From contig NW_023601104.1 of the NCBI RefSeq assembly GCF_014898055.3, positions 47,552,699 to 47,616,698 on the forward strand: a stretch of DNA of 64,000 nt, in the 5' to 3' direction. The position numbers were made by a program, and so were the translations under genes. Shown here piece after piece: positions 49,001 through 59,611 of this stretch (its first letter is position 1; every line of letters begins with the position of its first letter). The notes under the pieces are model-generated. The model did not search any database, was not told where the DNA came from, and saw only the letters and a program-made list of their open reading frames with translations. The stretch is from Talpa occidentalis. Lineage: Eukaryota > Chordata > Mammalia > Eulipotyphla > Talpidae.

Positions 49001-52000
49001 TCACATAGCTAACACAAGTAAAATTTTTGGATCTAAGAACATGAGGTTTAGATGATGAAAAACACTGATGCAGTACTTTTTACAGCAATTTCTCTTGTTA
49101 CTATATTAAATTCAACTGGCCAGATCAATGCATAACTAGGTAAAATCTGAGGTCAAGCAATTACCTGGATGAAATCAGGTAAGAATCCAAATTAATTTTT
49201 ACCTCAAAAGCTTGGGTAACTAAAAAATTAGAATCACTAATAGGTCAAAGAAAGTCAACAGAATTAAGCACACCATTCATCTAAAATGTTTTTAAACAAT
49301 ACATTTAAAAAATTTTTTTTTTTACTAAGGTAGAACTGGATTAAACACTGTATATGATTCAGAGGCATAGGCTCACACCTCTTCAGATGCATATCACTCC
49401 ACACACAACAAAACATTTCTTACTAAAAAGATCTGATTTTAAAAAATAATCTAAAAATATTATTTGGAAAATGAGATGAATACGTGTGTGCACGCGCACA
49501 CATGCATATGTGTAAATGTCAAAAGGTAAATTGATTCAAGCCTTCTTTGAAAGGAAGGATTTTTAAATAGGACATGTTCTGGAAAAGGTTAAAAAGCACT
49601 GATTTACAGGATATACTTACTTGATTATTAAAAATAACTGCAATAAAATGATTATCACAGCTTTACAAAATTCTACAATGTATCTGTTGGAGTAGTCAAA
49701 TTAAAAACATTAAATGAATGAAACAAGCTCTTTTCAGAGAAGGAAAAGTTACTTACCCTTGTCTCCATTGTAAGTGCAAATACATGGCAATTTTTCTTGT
49801 GGATTCCATAACCTAACAGTGCCATCTGCTGAACAAGACAGTAACTGATTTTTTATGCCACTATATGCAAGACCCCAGACAGCATCTGTATGAGCAACTA
49901 AAGTGCCAGCTAGAACATTTGGCTCTGGAAAGAAACAAACAAACAAAAAAGGTTAAAAGAAATCTTTTTGCATATAAAGATAACTTACCATGTAACTAAG
50001 TCATAAAGATTACATGTAAGAAAATATTTAGGGCTTTCCCAGTGGCACAGCGCTGTGACGCTGTCTGCACCTCTGCAGCATGGGTTCGATCCCAGCTGGC
50101 CAGGGAGACACCCACATGGGGCAGCAGACCTCTCCTGTCATACCCGCTGCTCCCCTCAGCAGTGTATTTCAGTCAGTCTGCCTGTTCTGCTCCCCGCTCT
50201 GTCTCTGTGAATTCTCTCACCCTCCTGCGCTCTGGCCCGTACTCCAGTTCTTGCACAAATACAGTAAATCTTTAAAAAAAAAAAATTTAGTGGTCATAAA
50301 AACACAAACAAGTGTACACAGTGGCATCTCTAAATGGTGGAATTGGGGCCTCCCTGGTGGCAGAAGGGGTTAAGTCTCAGCACTATGAAGCTATCAGCAG
50401 CCACCACAGCATGAGTTCGATCCCCAGCCAGGGAGCTACCTGCATGACGCAGCAGACCACTCCTGTCTCACCCACTGTTCCCCTCAGCAGTGTACTTCAG
50501 TGACTCTGCCTATTCTGCTCCCTACTCTTTCTCTGGTGAATCCTCTCACCCTCCTGCGCTCTGGCCTGCAACTCAGCTTTCATATACATAAATAAATCGT
50601 TAAATAAAAGAAGTAGTGGAATTATGGCTATTTTTATCTCCCACCCAATATTTTCTCCTATTTTTCACAATATCTCATAAGGAACATATACTTCAAAAAA
50701 AAAAAACAAAAAAAACAAAACAGCTTTATTAAATCACAAGGAGAAACAACCTCATAGAATGGCCTGAATAATCAGACCAGAAGAAACAAGTGTTGATGAG
50801 GGGTTGTGGAATAAAACCCTGGGAGACTGCAGGTGAACAAAGACTTATGTACACTGCAGCATTATTTACAAGCACCAACATAAGAAACAACCTAAATGTC
50901 CAATGACAGATAAGTGAATGAAGATGTGGCGTGTATATGTACGGACACACACACAGGAATACTACCTCTCTATACAAAGGATGAACTCTTGCCATTTACA
51001 ACATGGATGAACTAGAGAGGATTATACTAAATGAAGTCAGGAGATAAAACACAAATACCAGATTATTTCACTCACATGTACAAGATAAAATACCACAGGA
51101 CTTTGTCCTCTCTTCTTATTCTACACAATACATTCTCCCTATGTTATATCATCCATTCTCACAGCTCGATATTGAGATTACCCACTTGATACTGATATAT
51201 CATAACATGCCTAAAAAATGAATGTACCACTTTATATCTTCTCACAACCATTGTACCCTCATTTCAATAATGCTAACCATTACACACTCAGTCGCTTCTG
51301 AAAAAAAAGCAAAAGTAGTGACAATAATATTTTGAAAGTTGTGGGTTTGCTGGGCTTAAAGGACTGCTTAAGCTGCCGTTCTGGCTATGCAGTTTGGCCT
51401 TTTCAGTACAAAGTCCATTTGGCCCAATCAATCAATCAATCAATCACCTAAACTTAAAAGAATGCAAACTACCAACCCTGCAAAGGTTCCTCTCAAGTTA
51501 AACAAGAGCAGGATGCTTAGTTCCCTGGGACAATGAGTATACATCACGAAGCATGACAAGGAACACCTGGGAGCCATAGACTGCTATGTAACTTTGCATC
51601 CCAGAGACTGATCAGTGAAATACCTTGCTAATAAGATCAAAACCAAGCTTAGATTAACGTAAGCATAATTCACTTCCTTGTAACTTTTTTCTCTTTGTTC
51701 TCCTGCTCTGAATAAGTGACTCTGTAAAGTCATGAAGTCAATAAAAAGGCCAGGTTTTGCCTTCTTAGCAGCATCCTGGCATAACAGCTTGCTCCACACT
51801 CCCGTTTCTTTGACAGTGTGGTGTTGCCTGAAGCAACAGAATGTCATGCTAATAATTGTATAACCCTGTGAATATAGCAAAAATTACTGAACTGTATACT
51901 TCAAAAGGGTGAATTTTGGGCCTCTCTGGTGGCGCAAGGGGTTAAGCACCCCACTAGGAAGCAATCCGCAGCCTCTGCAGCACAAGTCCAATCCCCAGCC

Positions 52001-55000
52001 GGCCACGGAGCAATCCACATGGTGCAGCAGACCTCTCCTGACTCCCCCTGCTGCTCCCCTGAGCAGTGTATTTCAGTAGATCTGCCTGTTCTGTTCCCCA
52101 CTCTGTCTCTGGTGAATCCTCTCACCCCATGCATCTCTTGCCGGTACCCCAGCTCTTGTATGCATAAATAAATCTTTTTTTTAAAAAGGGTGAATTTTGT
52201 GACATAAATTATCACAAAGCTATAAAAAATATCAAATTTCACTCTTCCATCACTTCATTGATTCACTCAATTGATTATGTGTATTCTACCATACTCAATT
52301 TATCTTGAATCCATTTTTCTCCAACTGCTCTACTACCACTTTTCTAGCACTCCAACACTGGCAACATCATCTCTTACCTACTCAATCACTACATCACAAC
52401 CACACTGCAACACTGCATTGATACTTTTTCTCTACTTTTGGTTGCCCCATCCATTTGCCTTCCAACACTCATAGCCACCTTTTAAAATTCTGTTTATCAG
52501 GGGGCCTCCCTGGTGGTGCAACGGGTTAAGAGGCAACCTATGAAGCTGTTTGCAGCCTCTGCAGCACAACCCACTGCTCCCCTCAGCAGTGTACTTTGGT
52601 CAATCACTCTGTCTCTGGTGGGTCCTCTCACCCTCCACACCTCTGGCCTGTACCCCAGTTCTTGTATGCATAAATAAATCGTTAGAAAATAATAAAATAA
52701 ATTTCTATTTATCAGGTAACTTCCTAGCTTAAAACTCTATACTAAAAAGATCCCTTCTAGGCCTCCCCAGTGGTGCAGCGGGTTGAGCACAGTGCTGTGT
52801 AGCTGTCCACAGCATCTGGAGCACAGGTTCGATTCCCAGCCGGCCAGGGAGATTCCCACATGGTGCAGTAGACCTCTCCTGTCGCCCACTCTGCCTGTTC
52901 TGTTCCCCACTCAAGTCTCTGGTGAATCCTCTCACCCTCCCGCACCTCTGGCCTGTACCCTACCTAGTGTATAAATAAAAAATAAATCTTTTAAAAAAAT
53001 AATAAAATAGAAAGTTCCCTGCTGTGCCTCGCAAATGTTGATATCAAATTTGTATGCAATGAAATGAAGAGCACTTGGATTCTTTTCAAATGAGCCTACA
53101 AAAGACCACTGTTTATGTAGCCATTATCATACTACTGAACATTCATTTTTATAATTATAAACAATGCTACTATAAATATATTTGAAGAAATGTGCAAATA
53201 CTTTGATAGGTTAGACTTCTAAAAGTGATATTTATGAGTACATAATATCTTTTCTTTCAATTAAATATCTGCCCTCTAAAAAGTTGTGCTGGTTTACACC
53301 TTTACTGTGCCCATTTGATTTTTTTTCAATCATTTTTGTTAAGGTAACAATACTGTCATAAAATTTACAAATATAAGGTTCCACTTCAACAGCTGTATGT
53401 TCCCATACCACACCCACAACCAAGGTATTTATAGTCCTCCACCATAGTGCACTGTGCCCCATCTGCCTAAGCTCTCAATTGTTCCCTTTCTCCACTGGTA
53501 GCCTCAACACTTTTGGTTAGATTTCTAGGATTTGTTTATGGTCTAGTTTCGTTTGACTCTCTATACTCTACATACAAGTGAAACAATCCAGTATTTCTGT
53601 TTCTCCTTTTGGCTTCTTTCACTTAGCATAACAGGTCCATCCATGTTACAAATGGCCAGTGTTCATGTTTTTTGTTTTTGTTTTTTTTTTTAAAGATTTA
53701 TTTATTTACTTATTTATACAAGCACTGGGTACAGTCAGAAGCGCGGGAGGGTGAGAGAATTCACCAGAGCCAGAGGGGAGAGCAGAGTAGGCAGAATGAC
53801 GAAGTACACTGCTGAGGGGAGCAGCGGGCGGCAGAAGAGGTCTGCGTGCCATGTGGGACCCTCGACTGGCGGCCAGGGATCGAACCGGCACTGTAGAGGC
53901 TGCGGGCAGCTTCGCAACCCAGCGCTCAATCACTGCACCACCGGGGAGGCCCCATCTTTTTTTTTTAAAGCTAAGTAGTATTCCATTGTGTATGTGTGTC
54001 TATCGATATATCTATCTCACATCTTATCAACTCATGTGTCCTTGGGCACTTAGGTTGCTTCCATAACGTGACTATTTTAAACAGTGCTACAATGAACATA
54101 TCCATTCATATATCCCTTCAAATTAGGGTTTTTGCATTTTTTAAAGATTTAATTATTTATGCATACAAGTACTAGGGTATAGGCCAGAGGTGTGGGAGGG
54201 TGAGAGGATTCACCACAGACAGAGCGGAGAACAGCATAGGCAGACTGATGAAATACACTGCTGAAGGGAGCAGTGGGCGAGACAGGAGAGGTCTGCTGCG
54301 TCATGTGGGTATCTCCCTGGCTGACTAGGGATTGAATTCGTGCTACAGAGGCTGCAGATAGCTTCATAGTGCTGTGCTTACCCCCTTGCATCACCAGGGA
54401 GGCCCTAGAGTTTTTGATTTTTCAGGTCAATACCTAAGAATGGAATTGCTGGATGGTTTGGTAGATCTACTTTTAAAATTTTAAGAAAATTCCAAACCAT
54501 TTTCAAAAGTGTTGGATCAGTCTACATGTACATCAACAATGTATAAGGGATCCTTTTTCTCTACATCCTCATCAACACTTGTTGCTTCTGGACTGTGATA
54601 TGGGCCATTCTCACAGATGTAAACTGGTATCTCACTGTGATTCTGATTTGCATTTCCTGGGCAGTAAATGATTACTGAGCATATTTTAATATGTTTATTA
54701 GCCATGTGTATGTCTATTTAGCCTTTCTGTCCATTTTGGAATTTTTTTTTCTTTTCTTTTTGTTAAGCTGTTCACATACCTTTATAGATCTTGAATATTA
54801 GCCTCTATTCACTTGACAATGTGCGAATATTTTCTCCTATTCAACAGGATGTCTTTTCATTTTAATGACAGTTTCTCTTGCTATTTTGAGTTTTTTACTT
54901 TAATGAGGGACTATTTGTTTCTGTTTCTCTGTGGTTGGAGTACAATCCCTCAATACATCACTGAGGTCAATGTTGTAGAGTTTTGCATGTTTCTTTCATT

Positions 55001-58000
55001 TATTTATTTTTTAAAAAGATTTATTTATTTTATACAAGGACTGGGGCACAGGCCAGATGTGTGGGAGGGTGAGAGGTTTCACCAGAGACAGGGCGGGGAA
55101 CAGAACAGGCAGACTGACGAAACGCACTGCTGAGGGGAACAGCAGGAGAGACAAGAGAGGTCTGCAGTGCTATGTGGGTCCCTCACCGGCCTGCTGGGAT
55201 CGAAGTGGCACTGCAGAGGCTGTGGACAGCTTCACAGCGTGGCGCTCTACTGCCTGAGCCACCAGGGGAGGCCCTGCGTGTTTCTTTTAATGTATTCTAT
55301 GGTTTTAGGTCTAAGATATCCAAGTCTTTAATCTATTTTGAGTTAATTTTTGTATATTGTGGGAGATCATGGTATAGTTTCATTCTTTTCCACATGGCTG
55401 TACACTTTCCTAACATCGTTTGTTGAAGAGATTTTCCTTTCCCCAATGCATATTCTTAGCTCCTTTGTTAAGTGTGGGTTTACTTCTAGCTCTCAATTCT
55501 ACTCCATTTGTATAGACACAAATTGGTATTTTAATTTCATACTGTTTTGATTTCCTTTGTAGTATAGTTTGAAATCAGGAGTGTGATGCCACCATTCTTC
55601 CTTCTTTTTGTCAGAATTGCCTTGGTTATTGAGTGTCTTTTGTGGATCCATACACTGCTCAGTAATGTTTGCTCCATCTCTTTGAGGAATGCCACTGAAA
55701 CTTCGGGATTGCATTTAATCCATATATTGCTTTGGATAAAATAGTCATTTTAGTAACATTAATTCTTTCAATCTATGAGCAGGGTGTATCTTTCCTTTCC
55801 TTTTCCTTCTTCTATTTCTTTTAACAATGTCTTCCAGTTTTTACTCTACAGGTCCTTTACCTCCTTGGTATTTAATTCTCTTTGATGCAATAGCAAGGGG
55901 GTTCTTTTCTTGGTTTCTTTCTATTCATCTTCATTATTTGCATAGAAGAATGAAATTGATTTTGTAGCCTGCCAATTTACTGTAGTGATTTATTGTTTCT
56001 GATAGTTTTTTAGTGGATTCTTTAGGGTCTTCCATGTATATTGTCATGTCATTGCAAATGATAATCTTTACTACCTCCCCCTAATTTCGAGTCCTTTTAT
56101 GTATTCCTTGTCTGACTGCTCTAGCTAGAACTTCCAATAACATTGAATAGCACTGGTGAAAGTGGACACCCTTGTTTAGAACTCGATCTCAGAGAAAAAG
56201 CATTCACCACTGAGTATGTTGTTAGCTGTGAGTTTGTCATACATGGCTTTTATTATACTTAGATATGTTGCTCTTACCCCCATTTTCTGAGGATTTTTAT
56301 CATAAATGGATCTTGAATCTTATCAAATACTTTCCATATATCTACTGATAAAATTACATGATTTGCTCTTTCCTTTTTTTAATATGATGAATGATACTGA
56401 TCAATTTTCAGATGTTTACCATACCCCCTTGCATCCCTGCAGTAAACCCCACCTAGACATGTTTACTACATATTGAAGGCATTAATGCTAAGATTTTGTT
56501 GAGGACTTTTGCATCTATGTTTATCAGGGATATTGATTTGTGATTTCCTTTTATGAAATGTCCTTGCCTTTTTTGGGGGGAAGGGGAGAAGAACTGGGGT
56601 GTAGGATACAGCTGCTGAGGGTGGGGGTGAGAGGATTCATCAGAGACAGAGTCGGATGCAGAACAAGAAGATTTACTGAAATACACTGCTAAGGGGAGCA
56701 GTGGGTGAGACAGGAGAGGTCTTCTGTGCCATATGTGGGTTAGCTCCTTGGCTGGGTATCGAACTCAGGTCATAGTGGTGATAGCACTGAGATTTAACCC
56801 TTATGCCACCAGGGATTCCCACCATGTCTTTTTTTGGTGTCATGTAATGTTGGCCTCAAAAATTGCATTTAGTAGCATTCTCTGTGCTTGTATGTACTTC
56901 AGAGAAGTCTGATATAAGCTTGATGGAAGTACCTTTATAGGCTATCAGCTTTTTTCCCCTAGCCACTTTTAATACTCTGTCTTGAACTAGTGGAAGCTTC
57001 ACAACTATGTGTCATGGTGTAGGTCTCATTTTATTTAGATAATCTGGTATTATTCTAGCTTCATGGACTATTTGTTTCTATAGTCTTCCATTATGTATTT
57101 CTGAAGTACATATACTATTTTAGTTTAAAAAATTATACCTTATATTAAATTTTATTCTTTTTTTGGTAACTGGAACTGAAATTAATCAATATTTTGATTA
57201 GCGTAGTTTAAAACCTTTGGACACCAGAGAGAAAAATACCAATTTTCAGGCTTAAATGTTCATGCCATAATTCTTATTTTTTTCTCATTAATAAAACAAA
57301 TTACTAGTAAATGGAAAAACTGAGTAGATTAAACATGTTTTCTCCATTCACGTAAAAAAGTACATTTTAAACCTTTTACTTACCATATGTATCATATGGA
57401 TCCACATTAGGACTAGGCATATTCCACCACTGGATGGTTGCATCAATACCACCACTAAAACATTGTTCTCCATTAGAACTAATAGCTAATGATAGAACAG
57501 GGCCACTAGTATGGAGAAAAAAAGGAGAAAATTACTTATAAATTCTAAACTCACATCCCCACTCCCCCAAGCTCTGAATTTATGAAGTATCTAAACACTA
57601 TTAAGGTAAACATAAAATCTTGAACAGCAGTGATATCTTCTAATAGAATTATTAATGAGAACATTCAAATAAAATGTCTTCTTTAGTATAAAACAAACAT
57701 TGTAAGAAAATTACAAGGTTTGAGAATAAATAGTAGTTATTAACAATTATGATAGGTAATTAAGTACTAATTCAATAAAACTTACATGTGGGCCCTAAAT
57801 GTGTAGATAGGCTCTACATCTAAAGAGGCACTCCTAAAAGAGGGGGAACAAAAAGGGTAGGAGAGAAGAAGGCCATTAAATAACAATAAATCACTGGTGG
57901 ATATTTAAGAGTCACAAGATTAAAGGAGTGCATAAAAGATAGTGAGCCATAAAGAATAATTACTTATTAACAAAATTGGAAAGGAAAAAAACACAGGTTA

Positions 58001-59611
58001 ACATTAAAATACTTGCTTTTTGGCAGGAACTGTTTTTTGCAAGTTCCAAAGTTTAAGAGTATGGTCCTCAGAGGCAGTAACCAGCACAGGTTCTACAGGA
58101 TGAAAAGCTAATGCCCGTACTCCATCAAAATGACTACGTAGTGTATACTTGGGGTTCCATGTCTTTCGAAAGGCATCTTTATTGGCAGGCAACTAAAAAG
58201 AAAGGAATGTAATATTCAGGGGTGAAAACAGTAAATTGATATGCCTATGGAGTTTCTGTTTGCTTGTTTTGGTGTGTTTAAAACATATATTTAAAAATGC
58301 TTTGCTAACCATCCCAGTGGAAATTTAAAGTGCCCTAAAAACTATGAAAAATCTTTACCCTTTAATAGGAACTAAGAAGAACCATTTCATTAGCTTTCAA
58401 TTCAAATACCTAGATCAGAGAGTCCCTTAATCTGTTTTACCTAGTCATCAGGCTAAACCTAAATTCCTATTAACTGTCCTATGAGAACAGCTAAGAAACT
58501 AAAATGCTGCAAGACTTAAATGAAAATGAATTAAATAAAGTACTATCAAAAATCCAGGAGAATAATATTAACAGTACAACTGTCATTCAGAAAATTGCAC
58601 ATGAAAAATTTAAAGGCAGCAAGTTAAGATTTTATCTTCCAGATGTCTGAAAAAAAGAAACTTAAGGAATATTTTCATTAATAGTGATATTAATATTTTT
58701 TATCTTTCACCTTCATTTCTCCATCTGTAAAGATAGGCTGTGAAGCCACATCTAAAGTAGTTGTAAGTTTACTAGAATTTACTTACTTATAAACATTAAA
58801 CATATTAATGAGAATAATCCAGCCCATCAAGGTTGGTATCTCTAAAAATACTAATATAAGCATAAAATGTAGAAAAGGGGGATTTTTAATAAAACTTTAA
58901 AAATGCTGAAAAACTATGAAAGCACTAGCATAAAAATCTAAATAAGAATAGTTAGCTCTCAATTGAGTGTTTACAAAATATTTAATCCAAGACTAGTTTT
59001 ACCTCTAATACTGCCTTCTAATCCTTTCTTTAAACCTCTCCCCATCCTCAAATGATTACAATACTCAGGAAATGGCAAGTTAACATTAACAGTATCCTTA
59101 AAAATGTGTTTTTTATGTATTATTCTGAAGCAAATAAGTGATTCTAGCTGTCCAATTTTTTCTTGTTAACACCAATATGGCTTAATTTGAGTAGATAATT
59201 AAGACATGACTACTCAAGATAACTTTATTCACCAATATTTTAAAGTAATCAATCACCCCAAACTCCCAGCTAATCCACCATAATACTTAAGAAAAATTTA
59301 TATAAAACACAAAAAAAGTACTTATGAAAGATTGTGTGTCACTTCACATCAATATACTGACACGCTTAAACTTATCTTTTCCATGCACCTTGATATTAAT
59401 TCTTTTATAAGTGTTTCCAAAAAATAAAGGCGCCTTCTATTAAATCATTAAAAAATTAAAAATAAAACTGCACTTACATCATAACTATAGTCTGCATCAT
59501 TTGTTACCGTCAAGTCTGCAAGGTCTCCAAGGCCCAGTACACTTAACAAAACATCATCAGAACCCATAATAAATGACTTGCCTCCTCCAGATGGAAACGT
59601 TATTGGTTCAG
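39888..59611 (-). CDS. STRN3: STRN3, striatin-3, C-terminal nine coding exons (5' part outside window)
   Basis: Coding exons in transcript order: 59611-59478, 58192-58017, 57833-57786, 57505-57384, 49924-49757, 48324-48184, 43597-43490, 40264-40178, 40057-39888 (stop TAG/TAA class at 39888-39890). The joined frame stays open for 383 residues and matches the C-terminal half of striatin-3 (SG2NA). The first exon gives the linker ([13 protein letters not shown]). The others give seven WD40 repeats, from GVRALAFHP to IYDVAFHP, ending DALAKVFV. All introns are GT-AG except one GC-AG. Family knowledge: striatins are B''' regulatory subunits of PP2A and scaffolds of STRIPAK complexes with MST kinases, MOB4 and STRIP1/2. 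They are cytosolic and membrane-associated. The N-terminal caveolin-binding, coiled-coil and calmodulin-binding parts must lie beyond position 64000. Confidence 0.96.
40178..40264 (-). CDS. STRN3: STRN3 WD repeat 6, first part
   Basis: Encodes [18 protein letters not shown] through LMSG. It is separated from the last exon by a short intron (40058-40177) full of A-rich sequence on the plus strand. Acceptor ttatttag, donor GTAAGT. Confidence 0.94.
40726..41010 (+). repeat. tRNA-derived SINE in STRN3 intron, first of a head-to-tail pair
   Basis: Target sequence aaaatcctgga at about 40711-40721 recurs after its tail at about 41009-41018, where the second copy starts. Confidence 0.88.
41020..41298 (+). 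repeat. tRNA-derived SINE, second of the pair
   Basis: Starts at the duplicated target of the preceding copy. A third, diverged target copy (aaaaatccagga) follows its tail near 41299. Confidence 0.88.
41628..41880 (+). repeat. tRNA-derived SINE lacking the first bases
   Basis: Begins at the A box (ctaccggtggtgcaag). Flanked by aaaatgtgag and aaaagtgag. Confidence 0.85.
42220..42400 (-). repeat. MIR SINE in STRN3 intron
   Basis: gggtttgaatccctagctgg, gctgtgtaatggtacacaaa and ctactttatagagtaattaa match the reverse MIR. Confidence 0.6.
43490..43597 (-). CDS. STRN3: STRN3 WD repeat 5 exon
   Basis: Encodes [18 protein letters not shown] and the [15 protein letters not shown] blade. Acceptor tcttttcag, donor GTAAGT. 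A 5'-truncated L1 sits only about 40-50 nt upstream of the acceptor in the transcript sense. Confidence 0.95.
43955..44231 (+). repeat. tRNA-derived SINE nested in L1
   Basis: Diverged head gagcttccctagtgacaaag; interrupts L1 sequence at both ends. Confidence 0.85.
44923..45227 (+). repeat. Young tRNA-derived SINE nested in L1
   Basis: CpG-rich copy. The L1 target aaaaaggataaact (44908-44922) is repeated with two changes at 45228-45241. Confidence 0.9.
45759..46014 (-). repeat. tRNA-derived SINE
   Basis: Minus orientation, with imperfect flanking duplication aataaaactttt/ctaaaacttctttt. Confidence 0.86.
46042..46300 (+). repeat. tRNA-derived SINE, 5'-shortened
   Basis: Starts at attggtggtgcaggcggttg. 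Flanking duplication aaataaatgtt is at about 46031-46041 and 46299-46309. It lies tail-to-tail beside the preceding minus-strand copy. Confidence 0.86.
48184..48324 (-). CDS. STRN3: STRN3 WD repeat 4 exon
   Basis: Encodes [18 protein letters not shown] through SSQIDSG, a divergent blade whose WD dipeptide is replaced by YD. Acceptor tctttcag, donor GTAAGT. Confidence 0.95.
48537..48798 (+). repeat. tRNA-derived SINE, diverged subfamily
   Basis: Shares the cttagtgctatcaagct segment with the copy at 11737. Flanking duplication aaaaataaagag. Confidence 0.85.
49757..49924 (-). CDS. STRN3: STRN3 WD repeat 3 exon
   Basis: Encodes [20 protein letters not shown] and the [15 protein letters not shown] blade, ending CTYNGDK. 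Acceptor tctttccag, donor GTAAGT. The preceding intron (49925-57383) is the longest in the window, at 7.5 kb. Confidence 0.95.
50031..50284 (+). repeat. tRNA-derived SINE with small A-box deletion
   Basis: Reads agtggcacagcgctgtgacg, lacking the ggttgag segment. Flanked by atttag on both sides. Confidence 0.85.
50345..50608 (+). repeat. tRNA-derived SINE
   Basis: Target-site duplication aaatggtggaatt (50332-50344) against gaagtagtggaatt (about 50610-50622). Confidence 0.87.
51340..51838 (+). mobile_element. Solo LTR of an endogenous retrovirus, about 499 bp
   Basis: The element begins TG and ends CA, contains AATAAA at 51740-51745 in the expected 3' third, and interrupts an L1. The flanks gaaagt (51334-51339) and gaatgt (51839-51844) agree at 5 of 6 bases, as a decayed 6-bp target duplication would. 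No internal viral genes are present. The family is not identified. Confidence 0.7.
51427..51446. repeat. Short (AATC)n tract inside the solo LTR
   Basis: About five aatc units within the LTR. Confidence 0.85.
51919..52183 (+). repeat. tRNA-derived SINE nested in an L1 3' end
   Basis: A perfect 16-bp duplication, aaaagggtgaattttg, lies at 51903-51918 and 52184-52199. Confidence 0.92.
52503..52694 (+). repeat. tRNA-derived SINE with internal deletion
   Basis: The head joins directly to cccactgctcccctcagc, removing the B box and following block. Flanked by ttctgtttatcagg/ttctatttatcagg. Confidence 0.87.
52761..53000 (+). repeat. tRNA-derived SINE with 3' half deletion
   Basis: Lacks the ctgctcccctcagcagtgta block between tcgccc and actctgcctgttc. 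It is otherwise typical, with a well-kept B box. Confidence 0.86.
53693..53951 (-). repeat. tRNA-derived SINE nested in minus-strand L1
   Basis: Young CpG-rich copy, same orientation as the host L1; ggggaggcccc head at right. Confidence 0.9.
54140..54404 (-). repeat. tRNA-derived SINE nested in minus-strand L1
   Basis: Flanking duplication tagggtttttgcattttt (54124-54141) against tagagtttttgattttt (about 54406-54422). Confidence 0.88.
55012..55272 (-). repeat. tRNA-derived SINE nested in minus-strand L1
   Basis: Flanking duplication tgcatgtttctttcatt (54984-55000) against tgcgtgtttcttttaat (55275-55291). Confidence 0.88.
56585..56820 (-). repeat. tRNA-derived SINE nested in minus-strand L1, diverged
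   Basis: The tail side is degraded to a G-rich stretch and the head reads ccaccagggattccc. Flanking L1 sequence continues at ccatgtctttttttgg. Confidence 0.82.
57384..57505 (-). CDS. STRN3: STRN3 WD repeat 2 exon
   Basis: Encodes [15 protein letters not shown] and [13 protein letters not shown], then VDPYDTY. Acceptor ccatactag, donor GTAAGT. Confidence 0.95.
57786..57833 (-). CDS. STRN3: STRN3 48-nt exon between WD1 and WD2
   Basis: Encodes [15 protein letters not shown]. It is a multiple of three with consistent phase and is flanked by ttttag and GTAAGT. Confidence 0.93.
58017..58192 (-). CDS. STRN3: STRN3 WD repeat 1 exon, with GC donor
   Basis: Encodes [12 protein letters not shown] through KTVPAK and the first WD repeat (ALAFHP...HTLKLWNL). 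The acceptor is tttttag. The in-frame junction to the next exon requires the donor GCAAGT (58016-58011) in place of GT. Confidence 0.94.
59478..59611 (-). CDS. STRN3: STRN3 linker exon upstream of the propeller
   Basis: Encodes [13 protein letters not shown], then [19 protein letters not shown] and DADYSYD. This is the segment immediately before the WD40 domain. Acceptor tctttatag, donor GTAAGT. Confidence 0.95.

Larger units (their letters stand above)
50705..52240 (+). mobile_element. Old L1 3' end, split by a solo LTR and a SINE
   Basis: L1-type sequence (cattatttacaagcaccaac, atgaagatgtggcg, ggatgaactcttgcc) runs to about 51335. It resumes after the LTR with tgtataaccctgtgaatata and the aaaagggtgaattttg tail, which a SINE interrupts. 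Confidence 0.85.
53340..57110 (-). mobile_element. Long minus-strand L1 (ORF2 and 3' end), with four nested SINEs
   Basis: The 3' end is at the left (ctaagtagtattccattgtg, read in reverse). ORF2-derived blocks run rightwards, such as ggtctaagatatccaagtct and agaacttccaataacattga. SINEs interrupt it at 53693, 54140, 55012 and 56585. Many stops and gaps make it inactive. It is in the same orientation as STRN3 transcription. Confidence 0.85.

Noticed and set aside
51427..51446. Short periodic aatc repeats that could suggest a repeat array
   Set aside because: This is a microsatellite of five units with no spacers; no CRISPR-like structure exists.
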